Of a stretch of DNA of 64,000 bases, positions 16,268-23,594 are shown in pieces (the first letter of the stretch is position 1; every line of letters begins with the position of its first letter). The notes below the pieces were generated by a model, which saw nothing but the letters and a program-made list of their open reading frames with translations, was not told the DNA's origin and did no database searches. A program made the translations under genes and the position numbers. Source of the stretch: Amycolatopsis solani (lineage in GTDB: Bacteria; Actinomycetota; Actinomycetes; Mycobacteriales; Pseudonocardiaceae); NCBI RefSeq assembly GCF_033441515.1, contig NZ_JAWQJT010000001.1, positions 744,001 to 808,000 of the forward strand. The letters run 5' to 3'.

Positions 16268-17434
16268 GTGCGCGAACCTGCTCTCGTCCCCCGCCTCCGG
16301 CCGTTCACCTCGACCATCTTCGCCGAGATGACCGCGCTGGCCGTCAAGCACGACGCCGTCAACCTCGGCCAGGGCTTCCCGGACACCGACGGCCCGGCCG
16401 GCATGCTCGACGCCGCCAAGAACGCCCTGTTCGGCGGCGCCAACCAGTACCCGCCCGGTCCCGGGCGCCCGGAGCTGCGGGCCGCGATCGCGCGGCACCG
16501 GCTGCGCTACGGCACCGAGTACGACCCGGACACGGAGATCCTCGTCACCGCGGGCGCGACCGAGGCCATCACCGCGACGCTGCTCGCGCTGACCGAAGCC
16601 GGCGACGAGGTCATCGTCATCGAGCCCTACTACGACTCCTACGCCGCCGCGGTCGCGATGGCGGGCGCCGAGCGCCGGGTCGTCGGGCTGGTCGAGGGCG
16701 AGGACGGCCGCTTCGGCCTCGACGTCGAGGGGCTGCGCGCCGCCGTCACGCCCCGGACCAGGGCGATCCTGGTCAACTCGCCGCACAACCCGACCGGCAC
16801 GGTGTTCACCCGCGCCGAGCTGGAAGCGCTGGCGGCGCTGTGCGTCGAGCACGACCTGATCGCGATCTGCGACGAGGTCTACGAGCACCTGGTGTTCGAC
16901 GACGCGGAGCACATCCCGCTGGTCACGCTGCCCGGCATGCGGCCGCGGACGGTGAGCATCTCGAGCGCGGGCAAGACGTTCAACTGCACCGGCTGGAAGA
17001 TCGGCTGGGTCTGCTCGACCCCGGAGCTGGTCGCGGCCGTGAAGGCGGCGAAGCAGTTCATCACGTTCGTCTCCGGCGGCCCGCTGCAGCCGGCGGTGGC
17101 GCACGCACTCGACCACGAGCTCCCTTGGGTCGACGGCTTGCGCGACTCCCTGGCGGAGAAGCGCGACCGGCTGTCGGCGGGCCTCGCCGAAGCGGGTTTC
17201 GCGGTCCGCCCGACGGCCGGCACGTACTTCGTGTGCGTCGACGTCCGGCCGCTGGGCTTCACCGACGCCGCCGACCTCGCGTGGGAACTCCCCGGCCGCG
17301 TCGGAGTCGCCGCGGTGCCCGTGAAGGTGTTCACGGATCACCCGGACGAGTGGAAACACCTCCTGCGTTTCGCGTTCTGCAAGCGCAACGAAGTCATCGA
17401 CGAAGCCATCACCCGATTGCGCAAACTGGTCTGA
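16268..17434 (+). CDS. Class I/II pyridoxal-phosphate aminotransferase
   Basis: A 388-residue fold-type I aminotransferase. It shows NSPHNPTGTVF (substrate/cofactor loop), the Asp in CDEVYEHL, the PLP lysine in SSAGKTFNCTGWKIGW (about residue 238), and the C-terminal RFAFCKRNE arginine. The closest named groups are kynurenine/glutamine transaminase and succinyldiaminopimelate (DapC-like) or methionine aminotransferases; the sequence does not decide. GTG start. Divergent from the DUF445 gene by 29 bases. Confidence 0.87.
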   Translation: MREPALVPRLRPFTSTIFAEMTALAVKHDAVNLGQGFPDTDGPAGMLDAAKNALFGGANQYPPGPGRPELRAAIARHRLRYGTEYDPDTEILVTAGATEAITATLLALTEAGDEVIVIEPYYDSYAAAVAMAGAERRVVGLVEGEDGRFGLDVEGLRAAVTPRTRAILVNSPHNPTGTVFTRAELEALAALCVEHDLIAICDEVYEHLVFDDAEHIPLVTLPGMRPRTVSISSAGKTFNCTGWKIGWVCSTPELVAAVKAAKQFITFVSGGPLQPAVAHALDHELPWVDGLRDSLAEKRDRLSAGLAEAGFAVRPTAGTYFVCVDVRPLGFTDAADLAWELPGRVGVAAVPVKVFTDHPDEWKHLLRFAFCKRNEVIDEAITRLRKLV

Positions 17435-17781
17435 CGACTCGAGGCGTGTCCCACATCCCGGAAGCGGCCCGGCTCGGGCACCCACCGTTTCCGAAGTGAT
17501 ACCGAAGGCGAGCGCATTCGCGGAAACATCAGGTCAACGGCCGGCCGGGTAAATTGCACGACTCCTCCGAATGGCCGCACGAGAACACCCGAACGGCACT
17601 GAGAGTGATCAACTTGTCGGCCGCAGATACCTTGCCCGGTAGGGCCGTTCCGCCTTACGGGCTGGATCGAACGCGGGAGAGATGAAAGACTCCCGAGCGG
17701 TGCTAGAAAGAGTGCAGCCCCGGGGGAACTGCGACCTGGCCGGAGAAAGACCCCAGCGAGAACAGACTTCAGGCGCGGACG
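17435..17781. other. 347-base leader before the secreted low-complexity protein
   Basis: No convincing gene. On the plus strand a TAAATT hexamer (about 17550) could be a -10, which would leave a leader of over 200 bases. Within it GGGAG and CTCCC pair around 17676-17692, and further C/G-rich blocks could pair (CCCGG...CCGGG type). It could be a structured 5' leader, but it does not match a riboswitch consensus that I know. Confidence 0.3.
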
Positions 17782-19131
17782 GTGGTGGTGGCGGTGAGCA
17801 GCACGGCGAACGCACGCCACGACGCCCCCGAAACCCGTGCCCCCGAAACCCACGCCTCCCCCCGGACGGCGTTCACAGCGGGTGAAGATCCCGGCGAAAG
17901 GGCTTTCGCACCCGGTACGCACCTCGCAGGCCAGGCCGCCGAACCGAGGCGCCGGGGCAAGGTCGCGCTCGTCGCGGGCCACGCGTCCGCGCCGGGATCG
18001 CCTCGCGCGCGCGGGCGGGCGCCACGGCCGTGGGCGGGTGCGCTGCAGCGGCCGGCCGCCAAGATCCTCGTCGCCGGGGGCCTGACGCTCGCCGGGTGGC
18101 TGCTCACCGCCACCCTCTCCGGGAACACCGCCGGCGCCACCGAGCAGCCGGCGTGCCCGCAGGCTCCCGCCGCTTCCACTGTGGACCACCACAGCGCCAA
18201 GCACGCCAAGCACCGCAAGAGCCACCGCGAAACCGGCGCCGCCACCTGCGCGCAGCAGCCGGAAACCGGCGACCAGGCACCGAGCGACCCTGCCGAAACC
18301 CCGGCCACCGAGTCCAGGGCCGACAGCGAGTCCACGGCCGAGACCAAGCCGGCCGACACCGAACCGGCCGAGACCAAGCCGGCCGCGACGACCAAGCCGG
18401 CCGAAGACACCACCGCCACCGAGAAGCCCGCGGCCCAGACCAGCGGGATCCACGCCACCGAGACCCCGGCCACCCAGAACGCCGGCCTCCTCGGCGGCCT
18501 GGTCGGCGGGGTCCTCAACGTGGTCGGCGGCACCCTCACCACGGTCACGAGCACGGTCGGCGTCGTCACGGACACGCTCTCCCACACCGTCCTCGCACCG
18601 CTCACCCAGCCGCCCGCGAACAACCCCGACGCGCCCGTCCTGCTCCCGCTCGACGACGTCCTCGGCCCGATCCTCAACGGCGGCTCGAACTCGGGCGGCG
18701 CGACCGCCACCGTCCCGGTCGCGACCACCGTCGTCGCGACGACGACGACCGAGGCGCCCGCCACCGCCGTCCAGACCGCGGCCGTCGAAGCCGAGTCGCA
18801 GAGCACCGGCCGCGCCACCACGCACTTCGTCGTCGTGCGGCACGTGCAGCCGCAGCAGCCCAGGCCGGAACAGCCGCGCGACTCCGGCGTGCACGCCCGC
18901 GAAGGCGGCGGCGACACCACTCCCGGCCTGCCCGGCGGCACCACCGCCCCGAGCGCGCCGGCACCCACCGCCGCCCCCGGCCACGACGGTCCCGGCGGCG
19001 CGCGTCACGCGTTCGCCGTCCACACCGACGACGTCACCACCACCCAGCTGAAGCTCATCGGTGCCAGCCGCGACCACGACGTCGACGGCGCGGGCAGGGA
19101 AGCCGCCCTGCCCACCACCTCCCCCGACTGA
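17782..19131 (+). CDS. Secreted or membrane-anchored low-complexity protein, unknown function
   Basis: A 449-residue protein. After a 90-residue basic N end comes one membrane segment (ILVAGGLTLAGWLLTATLS, about residues 94-112), so most of it is outside. The rest is Thr/Ala/Pro/Glu-rich, with repeated TKPAxTxPAE units around residues 190-225 and one less disordered stretch, AGLLGGLVGGVLNVVGGTL, near residue 230, resembling the hydrophobic core of actinobacterial sheath-like and chaplin-like surface proteins. GTG start; no strong ribosome-binding site. Probably a cell-surface protein. Confidence 0.6.
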   Translation: MVVAVSSTANARHDAPETRAPETHASPRTAFTAGEDPGERAFAPGTHLAGQAAEPRRRGKVALVAGHASAPGSPRARGRAPRPWAGALQRPAAKILVAGGLTLAGWLLTATLSGNTAGATEQPACPQAPAASTVDHHSAKHAKHRKSHRETGAATCAQQPETGDQAPSDPAETPATESRADSESTAETKPADTEPAETKPAATTKPAEDTTATEKPAAQTSGIHATETPATQNAGLLGGLVGGVLNVVGGTLTTVTSTVGVVTDTLSHTVLAPLTQPPANNPDAPVLLPLDDVLGPILNGGSNSGGATATVPVATTVVATTTTEAPATAVQTAAVEAESQSTGRATTHFVVVRHVQPQQPRPEQPRDSGVHAREGGGDTTPGLPGGTTAPSAPAPTAAPGHDGPGGARHAFAVHTDDVTTTQLKLIGASRDHDVDGAGREAALPTTSPD

Positions 19132-19157
19132 CCCCGCACCGGGCAGCCGGGGACACC

Positions 19158-19186
19158 TGCGTCCAAATCAAGATCAACTGGACGCA
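19158..19186. terminator. Inverted repeat after the secreted-protein gene
   Basis: TGCGTCCA and TGGACGCA (8-base arms) around a 13-base AT-richer loop, 27 bases after the stop at 19131. It is a plausible terminator. Confidence 0.45.
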
Positions 19187-19296
19187 CTTCCACGCCGTTG
19201 ATGCGTGACGAATCCCCTGCTCCAGTACGCAATCCGTGACTCTTTCACGTCTCGCGGCGCGCTCGCGCGCCCGACGTACGCCAGGGGTGCACAACC

Positions 19297-19461
19297 ATGC
19301 GAAACCACAGTCTTTCCGACCGGCCGACCGCGCCCGGCCGGGTCGGATCCCGGTCCCGGCGCCGCGCGGCCCCCGCGGCGCCGGGACCCACACCGGACGC
19401 GCTCCGGGAGCCCTTGCTCACCGCGCCGAGCGAGGACTCGCAGTACCGAGAGCACGTCTGA
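19297..19461 (+). CDS. Small unlisted gene encoding a 54-residue basic, Pro-rich peptide
   Basis: ATG at 19297 begins MRNHSLSDRPTAPGR and the frame ends EDSQYREHV at TGA 19461. Support: AGGGGTG lies about 9 bases before the ATG, third codon positions are mostly G/C as in neighbouring genes, and a strong 13-base-arm hairpin follows the stop by 6 bases. No membrane segment or Cys. No family is recognised. It may be a small regulatory or precursor peptide. Confidence 0.45.
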   Translation: MRNHSLSDRPTAPGRVGSRSRRRAAPAAPGPTPDALREPLLTAPSEDSQYREHV

Positions 19462-19467
19462 GCCGCG

Positions 19468-19504
19468 GGCTTCCCGGCACGTCGAGGGGCTGTGCCGGGA
19501 AGCC
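19468..19504 (+). terminator. Strong terminator hairpin after the small gene
   Basis: Perfect 13-base arms (GGCTTCCCGGCAC and complement) with an 11-base loop, 6 bases after the stop codon at 19461. Confidence 0.65.
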
Positions 19505-19553
19505 AGCGGTTACCCGCGAGCGGGGTCACGTCCGCGAGCGGGGGTGTGAACCG

Positions 19554-19626
19554 CGAACCGGTGCGCTGGATGCACATGAACGCCGCCCATCCCTGGGAGC
19601 AGGCTCGCATCCAGCGCACCGGTTCG
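19554..19626. repeat. Inverted repeat with perfect 20-base arms
   Basis: CGAACCGGTGCGCTGGATGC (19554-19573) is exactly complementary to 19607-19626, with a 33-base spacer that can itself fold (GCCCA/TGGG). It lies immediately after the MocR gene stop (19632, minus strand) and after two copies of CGCGAGCGGGG. It is probably a terminator for that gene or a mobile repeat. Confidence 0.7.
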
Positions 19627-19631
19627 TCGTT

Positions 19632-21077
19632 TCAGGCGATCGGCGCGGCCAGCGACTCCGGCGTGCCGCGGACCGACGCTTCCGCCGTGCTCAGGCGGCG
19701 GACGGCCTGTTCCATCGTTTCCGGCGGCAGCGAGAACGGCAGCCGGAGCCAGCGCTCCAAGCCGCCGTGGACGCCGAAGCGCGAGCCCGGCGCCACCTGG
19801 ACGCCGTGGCCCGCCGCCGCGACCGCGAGGCGGGAGCTCACCGGCTCCGGCATCCGGCACCACAGCGACAGGCCGCCCTTCGGCAGCGTGAACGTCCAGT
19901 CCGGCAGGTGCTGCCGCACGAAGCCGGCCAGCGCGTCGCGGTAGCCGCGCAGCTCCTCGCGGCGGCGGGTCAGCGCGCTCTCGTCGTCGAGCAGCTCGGT
20001 CAGCACGAGCTGCTCGAACACCGGTGAGCCCAGGTCGACCGCGTAGCGCGCCGAAACCAGCCGGCCGAGCAGGTCCTCCGACGCGCGGATCCAGCCGAGC
20101 CGCAGCCCGCCCCAGTGCGTTTTCGACGCCGACCCCACACAGATCGCCAGGTCACCGGCGAACGCGGCCAGCGGCGGCGGCCCGTGCAGCGGATCGCCCT
20201 CGAGGTCCAGCTCCACGAGCGTCTCGTCGACGACGACCGGGGTCCGGGCTCGGCTGAGCACCGTGCCGAGCCGGTCGCGGCCGACGGCGTCCAGGCGCAG
20301 GCCGGTCGGGTTCTGGAAGTCGACGACGAGGTAGGCGAACCGCGGCGACGCCTGCCGCAGCGCCGCGTCGACACCGGCGATGTCCCAGCCGCGCTCGCCG
20401 CTCGGGTCGAGCGCGACCGGCACCGGGATCGCGTGCGCGGCGCGGATCGCCTCCAGCGCGTTCGGGTATGTCGGCTGCTCGACCAGCACCCGGTCGCCCG
20501 GCCCGGCGAGCATGCGCAGGACCAGCACGAACGCGTGGTGCGCGCCGTTGGTGACCATGACCTGCGCGGGGGTCGTCGGCAGCCCGCGTTCGGTGTAGCG
20601 GCGGGCGATCCGCTCGCGCAGGCCCAGCAAGCCGCGTTCCTGGTAGCCGTGGTCGCCGAGGTGGGCGGTGAGCAGCCCACGGGCCGTGTCGACGGCCGCG
20701 GCCGTGCCCGCGATCGCCGGCGAGGACGCGTGGGTGAAGTCGATCGAGCCGCCGCCGACCGGCGCGAGCGGGCCGCGGCCCCGCCGTCCCGGCGCGGCGA
20801 CCCACGACCCCGCGCCGCGCCGGCTCGCGACGAACCCGTTCTCCCGCAACCGGTCCAGCGCCGCGCCGATCAGCGTCCGGCTGGCGCCGAGCGCGTCGGC
20901 GAGCTCCCGTTCGGCGGGCAGCCGGGTGCCGAGCGGGAGCTGGCCGTCGAGCACCTGCAGCTCGATGGCCGCGGCCAGGTCGGCCGCGCCTTGCCGGGAG
21001 CCTTGGCGCCAGGAGCCCAGCATGACGGCCAATCGCGGCCCGGAGATGCGTCCACCCAGTGGGACTGCGGCTTCCAT
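19632..21077 (-). CDS. MocR-type GntR/aminotransferase-like regulator (YczR-like)
   Basis: A 481-residue fusion. The N-terminal GntR winged helix (LPLGTRLPAERELADALGASRTLIGAALDRL, about residues 48-80) is joined to a fold-type I aminotransferase-like domain that binds PLP (family lysine in GSASKTHWGGLRLGW near residue 310). It is divergent from a YczE-like membrane protein, the same pairing known in Bacillus (YczR-yczE), which supports regulation of that neighbour. GATATT 6 bases before the ATG suggests a leaderless start. Confidence 0.87.
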   Translation of the reverse strand: MEAAVPLGGRISGPRLAVMLGSWRQGSRQGAADLAAAIELQVLDGQLPLGTRLPAERELADALGASRTLIGAALDRLRENGFVASRRGAGSWVAAPGRRGRGPLAPVGGGSIDFTHASSPAIAGTAAAVDTARGLLTAHLGDHGYQERGLLGLRERIARRYTERGLPTTPAQVMVTNGAHHAFVLVLRMLAGPGDRVLVEQPTYPNALEAIRAAHAIPVPVALDPSGERGWDIAGVDAALRQASPRFAYLVVDFQNPTGLRLDAVGRDRLGTVLSRARTPVVVDETLVELDLEGDPLHGPPPLAAFAGDLAICVGSASKTHWGGLRLGWIRASEDLLGRLVSARYAVDLGSPVFEQLVLTELLDDESALTRRREELRGYRDALAGFVRQHLPDWTFTLPKGGLSLWCRMPEPVSSRLAVAAAGHGVQVAPGSRFGVHGGLERWLRLPFSLPPETMEQAVRRLSTAEASVRGTPESLAAPIA

Positions 21078-21138
21078 AAGGCCAATATCCTGGAATTGGC
21101 TATGGTTTACAAGGCCACTTGCGGCGGATAGTGCAGGT
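21078..21138. promoter_or_regulatory. Divergent MocR/yczE promoter with AAGGCCA direct repeats
   Basis: AAGGCCA occurs at 21078-21084 and 21111-21117, 33 bases apart (about three helical turns), in the same orientation; GCCAA and TTGGC also form an inverted pair between them. MocR proteins are known to bind direct repeats near their own and their target promoter, so this is the likely operator. Confidence 0.55.
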
Positions 21139-21765
21139 GTGGCTCAGATCGACCTCCGGCCCGTCCGGATCACCCGTGACCCCGCCCGCCGCAGCGTGCA
21201 GCTGCTCGCGGGCCTCGCCCTCTACGGCACCAGCGTCGCCCTCGTCACCCGGGCCGGCCTCGGCCTCGAACCGTGGAGCGTGCTGGCCGAAGGCGTCCTG
21301 AAGCACACCGGCCTGACGTTCGGCACCGTGACCGGCCTGATTTCGGTGGTCGTGCTCCTGGTGTGGATCCCGCTGCGCCAGCGGCCCGGCATCGGCACCA
21401 TCGCGAACGTCGTCGTCATCTCGGTGATGGTCGACGCCGTCCGCGCGGTGGTCCCCGACCAGCACGAGCTGGCCTGGCAGATCGCGCTGCTGGTCGGAGG
21501 CATCGTGCTCAACGGCGTCGCCACCGCGACCTACGTCGGCGCGCGGCTCGGCCCGGGTCCGCGCGACGGCCTGATGACCGGCCTCGCGGGCCGCACCGGC
21601 TGGTCGGTCCGCCTGGTGCGCACCGGCATCGAGGTCACCGTGGTCGTCGTCGGCTTCTTCCTCGGCGGGACGGTCGGCGTCGGCACCGTGCTCTACGCGC
21701 TGGCGATCGGCCCGCTGACCCAGGCGCTGCTGCCGTACGTGGTGTGGCGCGAGCCCGTCGCCTAA
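21139..21765 (+). CDS. YczE-like integral membrane protein
   Basis: A 208-residue protein with five hydrophobic segments. Family signs are GLALYGTSVALVTRAGLGLEPWSVL near residue 25 and TATYVGARLGPGPRDGLMTGL near residue 135, with the conserved G-L-G-x-x-P-W and G-x-G-P-R-D-G-L motifs. GTG at 21139. It is expected to be controlled by the divergent MocR regulator; a role in vitamin B6-linked transport has been suggested for the family, without proof. Its stop overlaps the Clp-N gene tail-to-tail. Confidence 0.8.
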   Translation: MAQIDLRPVRITRDPARRSVQLLAGLALYGTSVALVTRAGLGLEPWSVLAEGVLKHTGLTFGTVTGLISVVVLLVWIPLRQRPGIGTIANVVVISVMVDAVRAVVPDQHELAWQIALLVGGIVLNGVATATYVGARLGPGPRDGLMTGLAGRTGWSVRLVRTGIEVTVVVVGFFLGGTVGVGTVLYALAIGPLTQALLPYVVWREPVA

Positions 21766-22289
21766 CCGGCTTTGCGCTGCTGGACGACCCGGCGCAGCGT
21801 CGCGTAGTCGGCGCCGCGCCGGGCGAGGACGTCGTCGGTGCCGCGCTGCTGGGCGAGCGCGAGCAGGATGTGCTCCTGCCCCAGGTGCTTGTCCCCCATC
21901 CGCACCGCTTCCTTGAGACTCAGCTCCAAGGTCTTCTTCGACTGGGCGGTGAACGGGACGTGCCCACGCTTGGCCGGACCGAGCCGACCGGCCAGAGCCC
22001 CTTCGCCGTGGGTCTGCTCGACGCGCTCGACGATCTGCTCGACGTCGATCCCGAACTCCGTGAGCGCCTCGGCGTCGGCGTCGCTGACCCCGCCGCGGCG
22101 CCGGGTCCGTTCCAGTTCCGCGGCCAGGTCGTCGGTGGCGATGCCCAGCTCGGTGAGCAGCGGCAAGCCGGTCTTGAGCAGCCCGGCCAGCAGGTCCGAC
22201 GGCTCGACCCGCACCGAGCCGGACTGCCGCGCGGTCATCTGCGCCTCGACGACCGCGAGCCGCGCGTCCGCCGTGAACCGTTCGAACAT
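21762..22289 (-). CDS. Stand-alone Clp N-terminal domain protein
   Basis: A 175-residue protein built of two Clp-N-type repeats. The first starts MFERFTADARLAVVEAQMTARQSG, the second includes FTAQSKKTLELSLKEAVRMGDKHLGQEHILLAL (about residues 115-147). There is no AAA+ ATPase. Clp-N domains bind substrate or adaptor proteins in ClpC/ClpA. It follows the small HTH gene with a 1-base TGATG overlap, so both are made together. The same two modules are fused in one protein at 40530-41267. Together they look like a DNA-binding module plus a protein-quality sensing module. Confidence 0.85.
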   Translation of the reverse strand: MFERFTADARLAVVEAQMTARQSGSVRVEPSDLLAGLLKTGLPLLTELGIATDDLAAELERTRRRGGVSDADAEALTEFGIDVEQIVERVEQTHGEGALAGRLGPAKRGHVPFTAQSKKTLELSLKEAVRMGDKHLGQEHILLALAQQRGTDDVLARRGADYATLRRVVQQRKAG

Positions 22290-22498
22290 CAGTGCCTCCC
22301 GTACTTCTTGTGCACGGCCTGCCGGCTGACCCCCAGCTCGGCGGCGATTTCCTGCCACGACCAGCCCTGCACCCGCGCACTGCGCACCTGCACGGCCTCC
22401 AGTTGTTCCAGCAGCCGCCGAAGCGCGGCGACCGCGCGCAGCCCCACCCGGGGATCGCGATCACCGGCCCGGGCGGCCAAATCCGTCGCTTCCGTCAT
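22289..22498 (-). CDS. Small helix-turn-helix protein, partner of the Clp-N protein
   Basis: A 69-residue protein. An N-terminal helical half (LRAVAALRRLLEQLEAVQVRSA) precedes a clear HTH at the C end, WSWQEIAAELGVSRQAVHKKYG. It lies downstream of a promoter covered by two GTCAAC/GTTGAC inverted repeats, so self-regulation is likely. The homologous HTH of the fused protein reads ASWTEIGKSMGVTKQAAQKRF. ATG start, probably leaderless. Confidence 0.8.
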   Translation of the reverse strand: MTEATDLAARAGDRDPRVGLRAVAALRRLLEQLEAVQVRSARVQGWSWQEIAAELGVSRQAVHKKYGRH

Positions 22499-22544
22499 GC
22501 TGTCAACCTACGTTGACATCATGAGTCTGTCAACTGAAGTTGAC
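22499..22544 (-). promoter_or_regulatory. Promoter and double operator of the HTH/Clp-N operon
   Basis: On the minus strand TTGACA, a 17-base spacer, TAGGTT, 6 bases and then the ATG at 22498. Two inverted repeats, GTCAAC/GTTGAC with 4-base spacers (22502-22517 and 22529-22544), sit on the -10 and -35, centres 27 bases apart. The same layout is found at 41268-41315. Confidence 0.75.
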
Positions 22545-22607
22545 GCTTGATGCGAGCGGGTTTGATCGCTTCGACTGGTGGGGCCTGGTGTTCTGGTCCC
22601 GAATGCA

Positions 22608-22654
22608 CCCAATGTGGCGTTCGGTGCGTTGGACGCAACCAACGCCACATTGGG
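22608..22654. repeat. Long intergenic hairpin element
   Basis: CCCAATGTGGCGTT (22608-22621) pairs with AACGCCACATTGGG (22641-22654), and the spacer holds a second stem (TGCGT/ACGCA). It lies between two divergent transcription units in a 270-base gap, so it is more likely a dispersed REP-like element than a terminator. Confidence 0.6.
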
Positions 22655-22760
22655 GCGCTTGGGGCGGCCACCTCCCCAGTCTGGCTAGCCGAAGTCCTGC
22701 GCCCAGCCGAGGCCGGGCCGGCACCGGCGCGCTCAGCGCGAAGCCGCCGGAGGGTCGACG

Positions 22761-22766
22761 TACAGT
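22761..22766 (+). promoter_or_regulatory. Leaderless -10 (TACAGT) for the PP2C-like gene
   Basis: TACAGT lies 6 bases before the ATG at 22773 and 3 bases before an alternative in-frame GTG. Confidence 0.5.
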
Positions 22767-22772
22767 CGGGTG

Positions 22773-23558
22773 ATGCCCGAGATCGCGATCGCCGAGCGGG
22801 CCGGGGTGGGCGCCGACGGCCACCCGCGCCCCACCGAGGACCACGTCGTCGTGCTGGACAACGCGGTGCTGGTCCTCGACGGCGCCACCTCGTCGGACCC
22901 CTCACAACCCCCCGGCGGCTGGTACGCCGAGCGCCTCGCCCGGCACCTCGGCGACGGCCTCCGCGCCGCGCCCGAAGCCGACCTGGCCGAGGCGCTGACC
23001 CGTGCGATCGGCGAGGTCACCGCCGACAACCGGCTGCTTCCCCGCCACTCACCCTCCAGCACGGTCGCGGCCGTGCGGTGGCTCGACGACCGCGTCGACG
23101 CGCTGGTGCTCGCCGACAGCCCGGTGGCCGCGTTCGGGCGCTTCGGCGTCGACGTCGTCTCCGACGACCGGCTCGCCCGGCTGCGGCGGCGCGGGCTGCT
23201 CCAGACCGGCGCCGACGTCCGCCGCCGTCGCAACGCGCACGACGGGTTCTGGGTCGCCGAAGCCGAGCCCGGCGCCGCCGCGCACGCCGTGCGCCGCAGC
23301 TGGGCGCGGGCGGACGTCGAAGCCGTGCTGCTCGCCAGCGACGGCGTGTCCATCGGCGTCGACCAGTACGAGCTGTTCGGCTGGCGCGAAGTCCTCGAGA
23401 TCGCGCGCACCGACGGTCCGGACGCCGTCCTGGACGCCGTCCGGACCGCGGAAAAGCAGGATCCGGACGGCGAGCGCTGGCCGCGGCCGAAGCGCCACGA
23501 CGACCAGGCGCTCGTGCTCGTCGACTTCACCTCCGGGGGAATTCAGGGTCTTCCCTGA
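22773..23558 (+). CDS. PP2C-type protein phosphatase domain protein
   Basis: A 261-residue protein. Metal-binding positions of PP2C are visible: the acidic TEDHVVVLDNAVLVLDGATS near residues 21-40, LLASDGVS near residue 190, and the terminal DDQALVLVDF. These are divergent from the textbook DGMGG but in the right order. It would remove phosphate from Ser/Thr of proteins, or be a degenerate PP2C-like sensor. It is monocistronic; the neighbours give no further hint. Confidence 0.72.
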   Translation: MPEIAIAERAGVGADGHPRPTEDHVVVLDNAVLVLDGATSSDPSQPPGGWYAERLARHLGDGLRAAPEADLAEALTRAIGEVTADNRLLPRHSPSSTVAAVRWLDDRVDALVLADSPVAAFGRFGVDVVSDDRLARLRRRGLLQTGADVRRRRNAHDGFWVAEAEPGAAAHAVRRSWARADVEAVLLASDGVSIGVDQYELFGWREVLEIARTDGPDAVLDAVRTAEKQDPDGERWPRPKRHDDQALVLVDFTSGGIQGLP

Positions 23559-23594
23559 TCACCCACCGTGCCGTTCTCCGAGAACCTGGACGGC

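Noticed and set aside
17620..17770. Possible c-di-AMP (ydaO) riboswitch before the secreted protein
   Set aside because: Part of the sequence (CCCGGGGGAACTG) resembles the start of the motif, but the conserved GGGGTGAAT and CCCGACAGCTGACCTCG blocks are missing.
19694..20027. Plus-strand frames opposite the MocR gene
   Set aside because: Antisense of a well-recognised protein.
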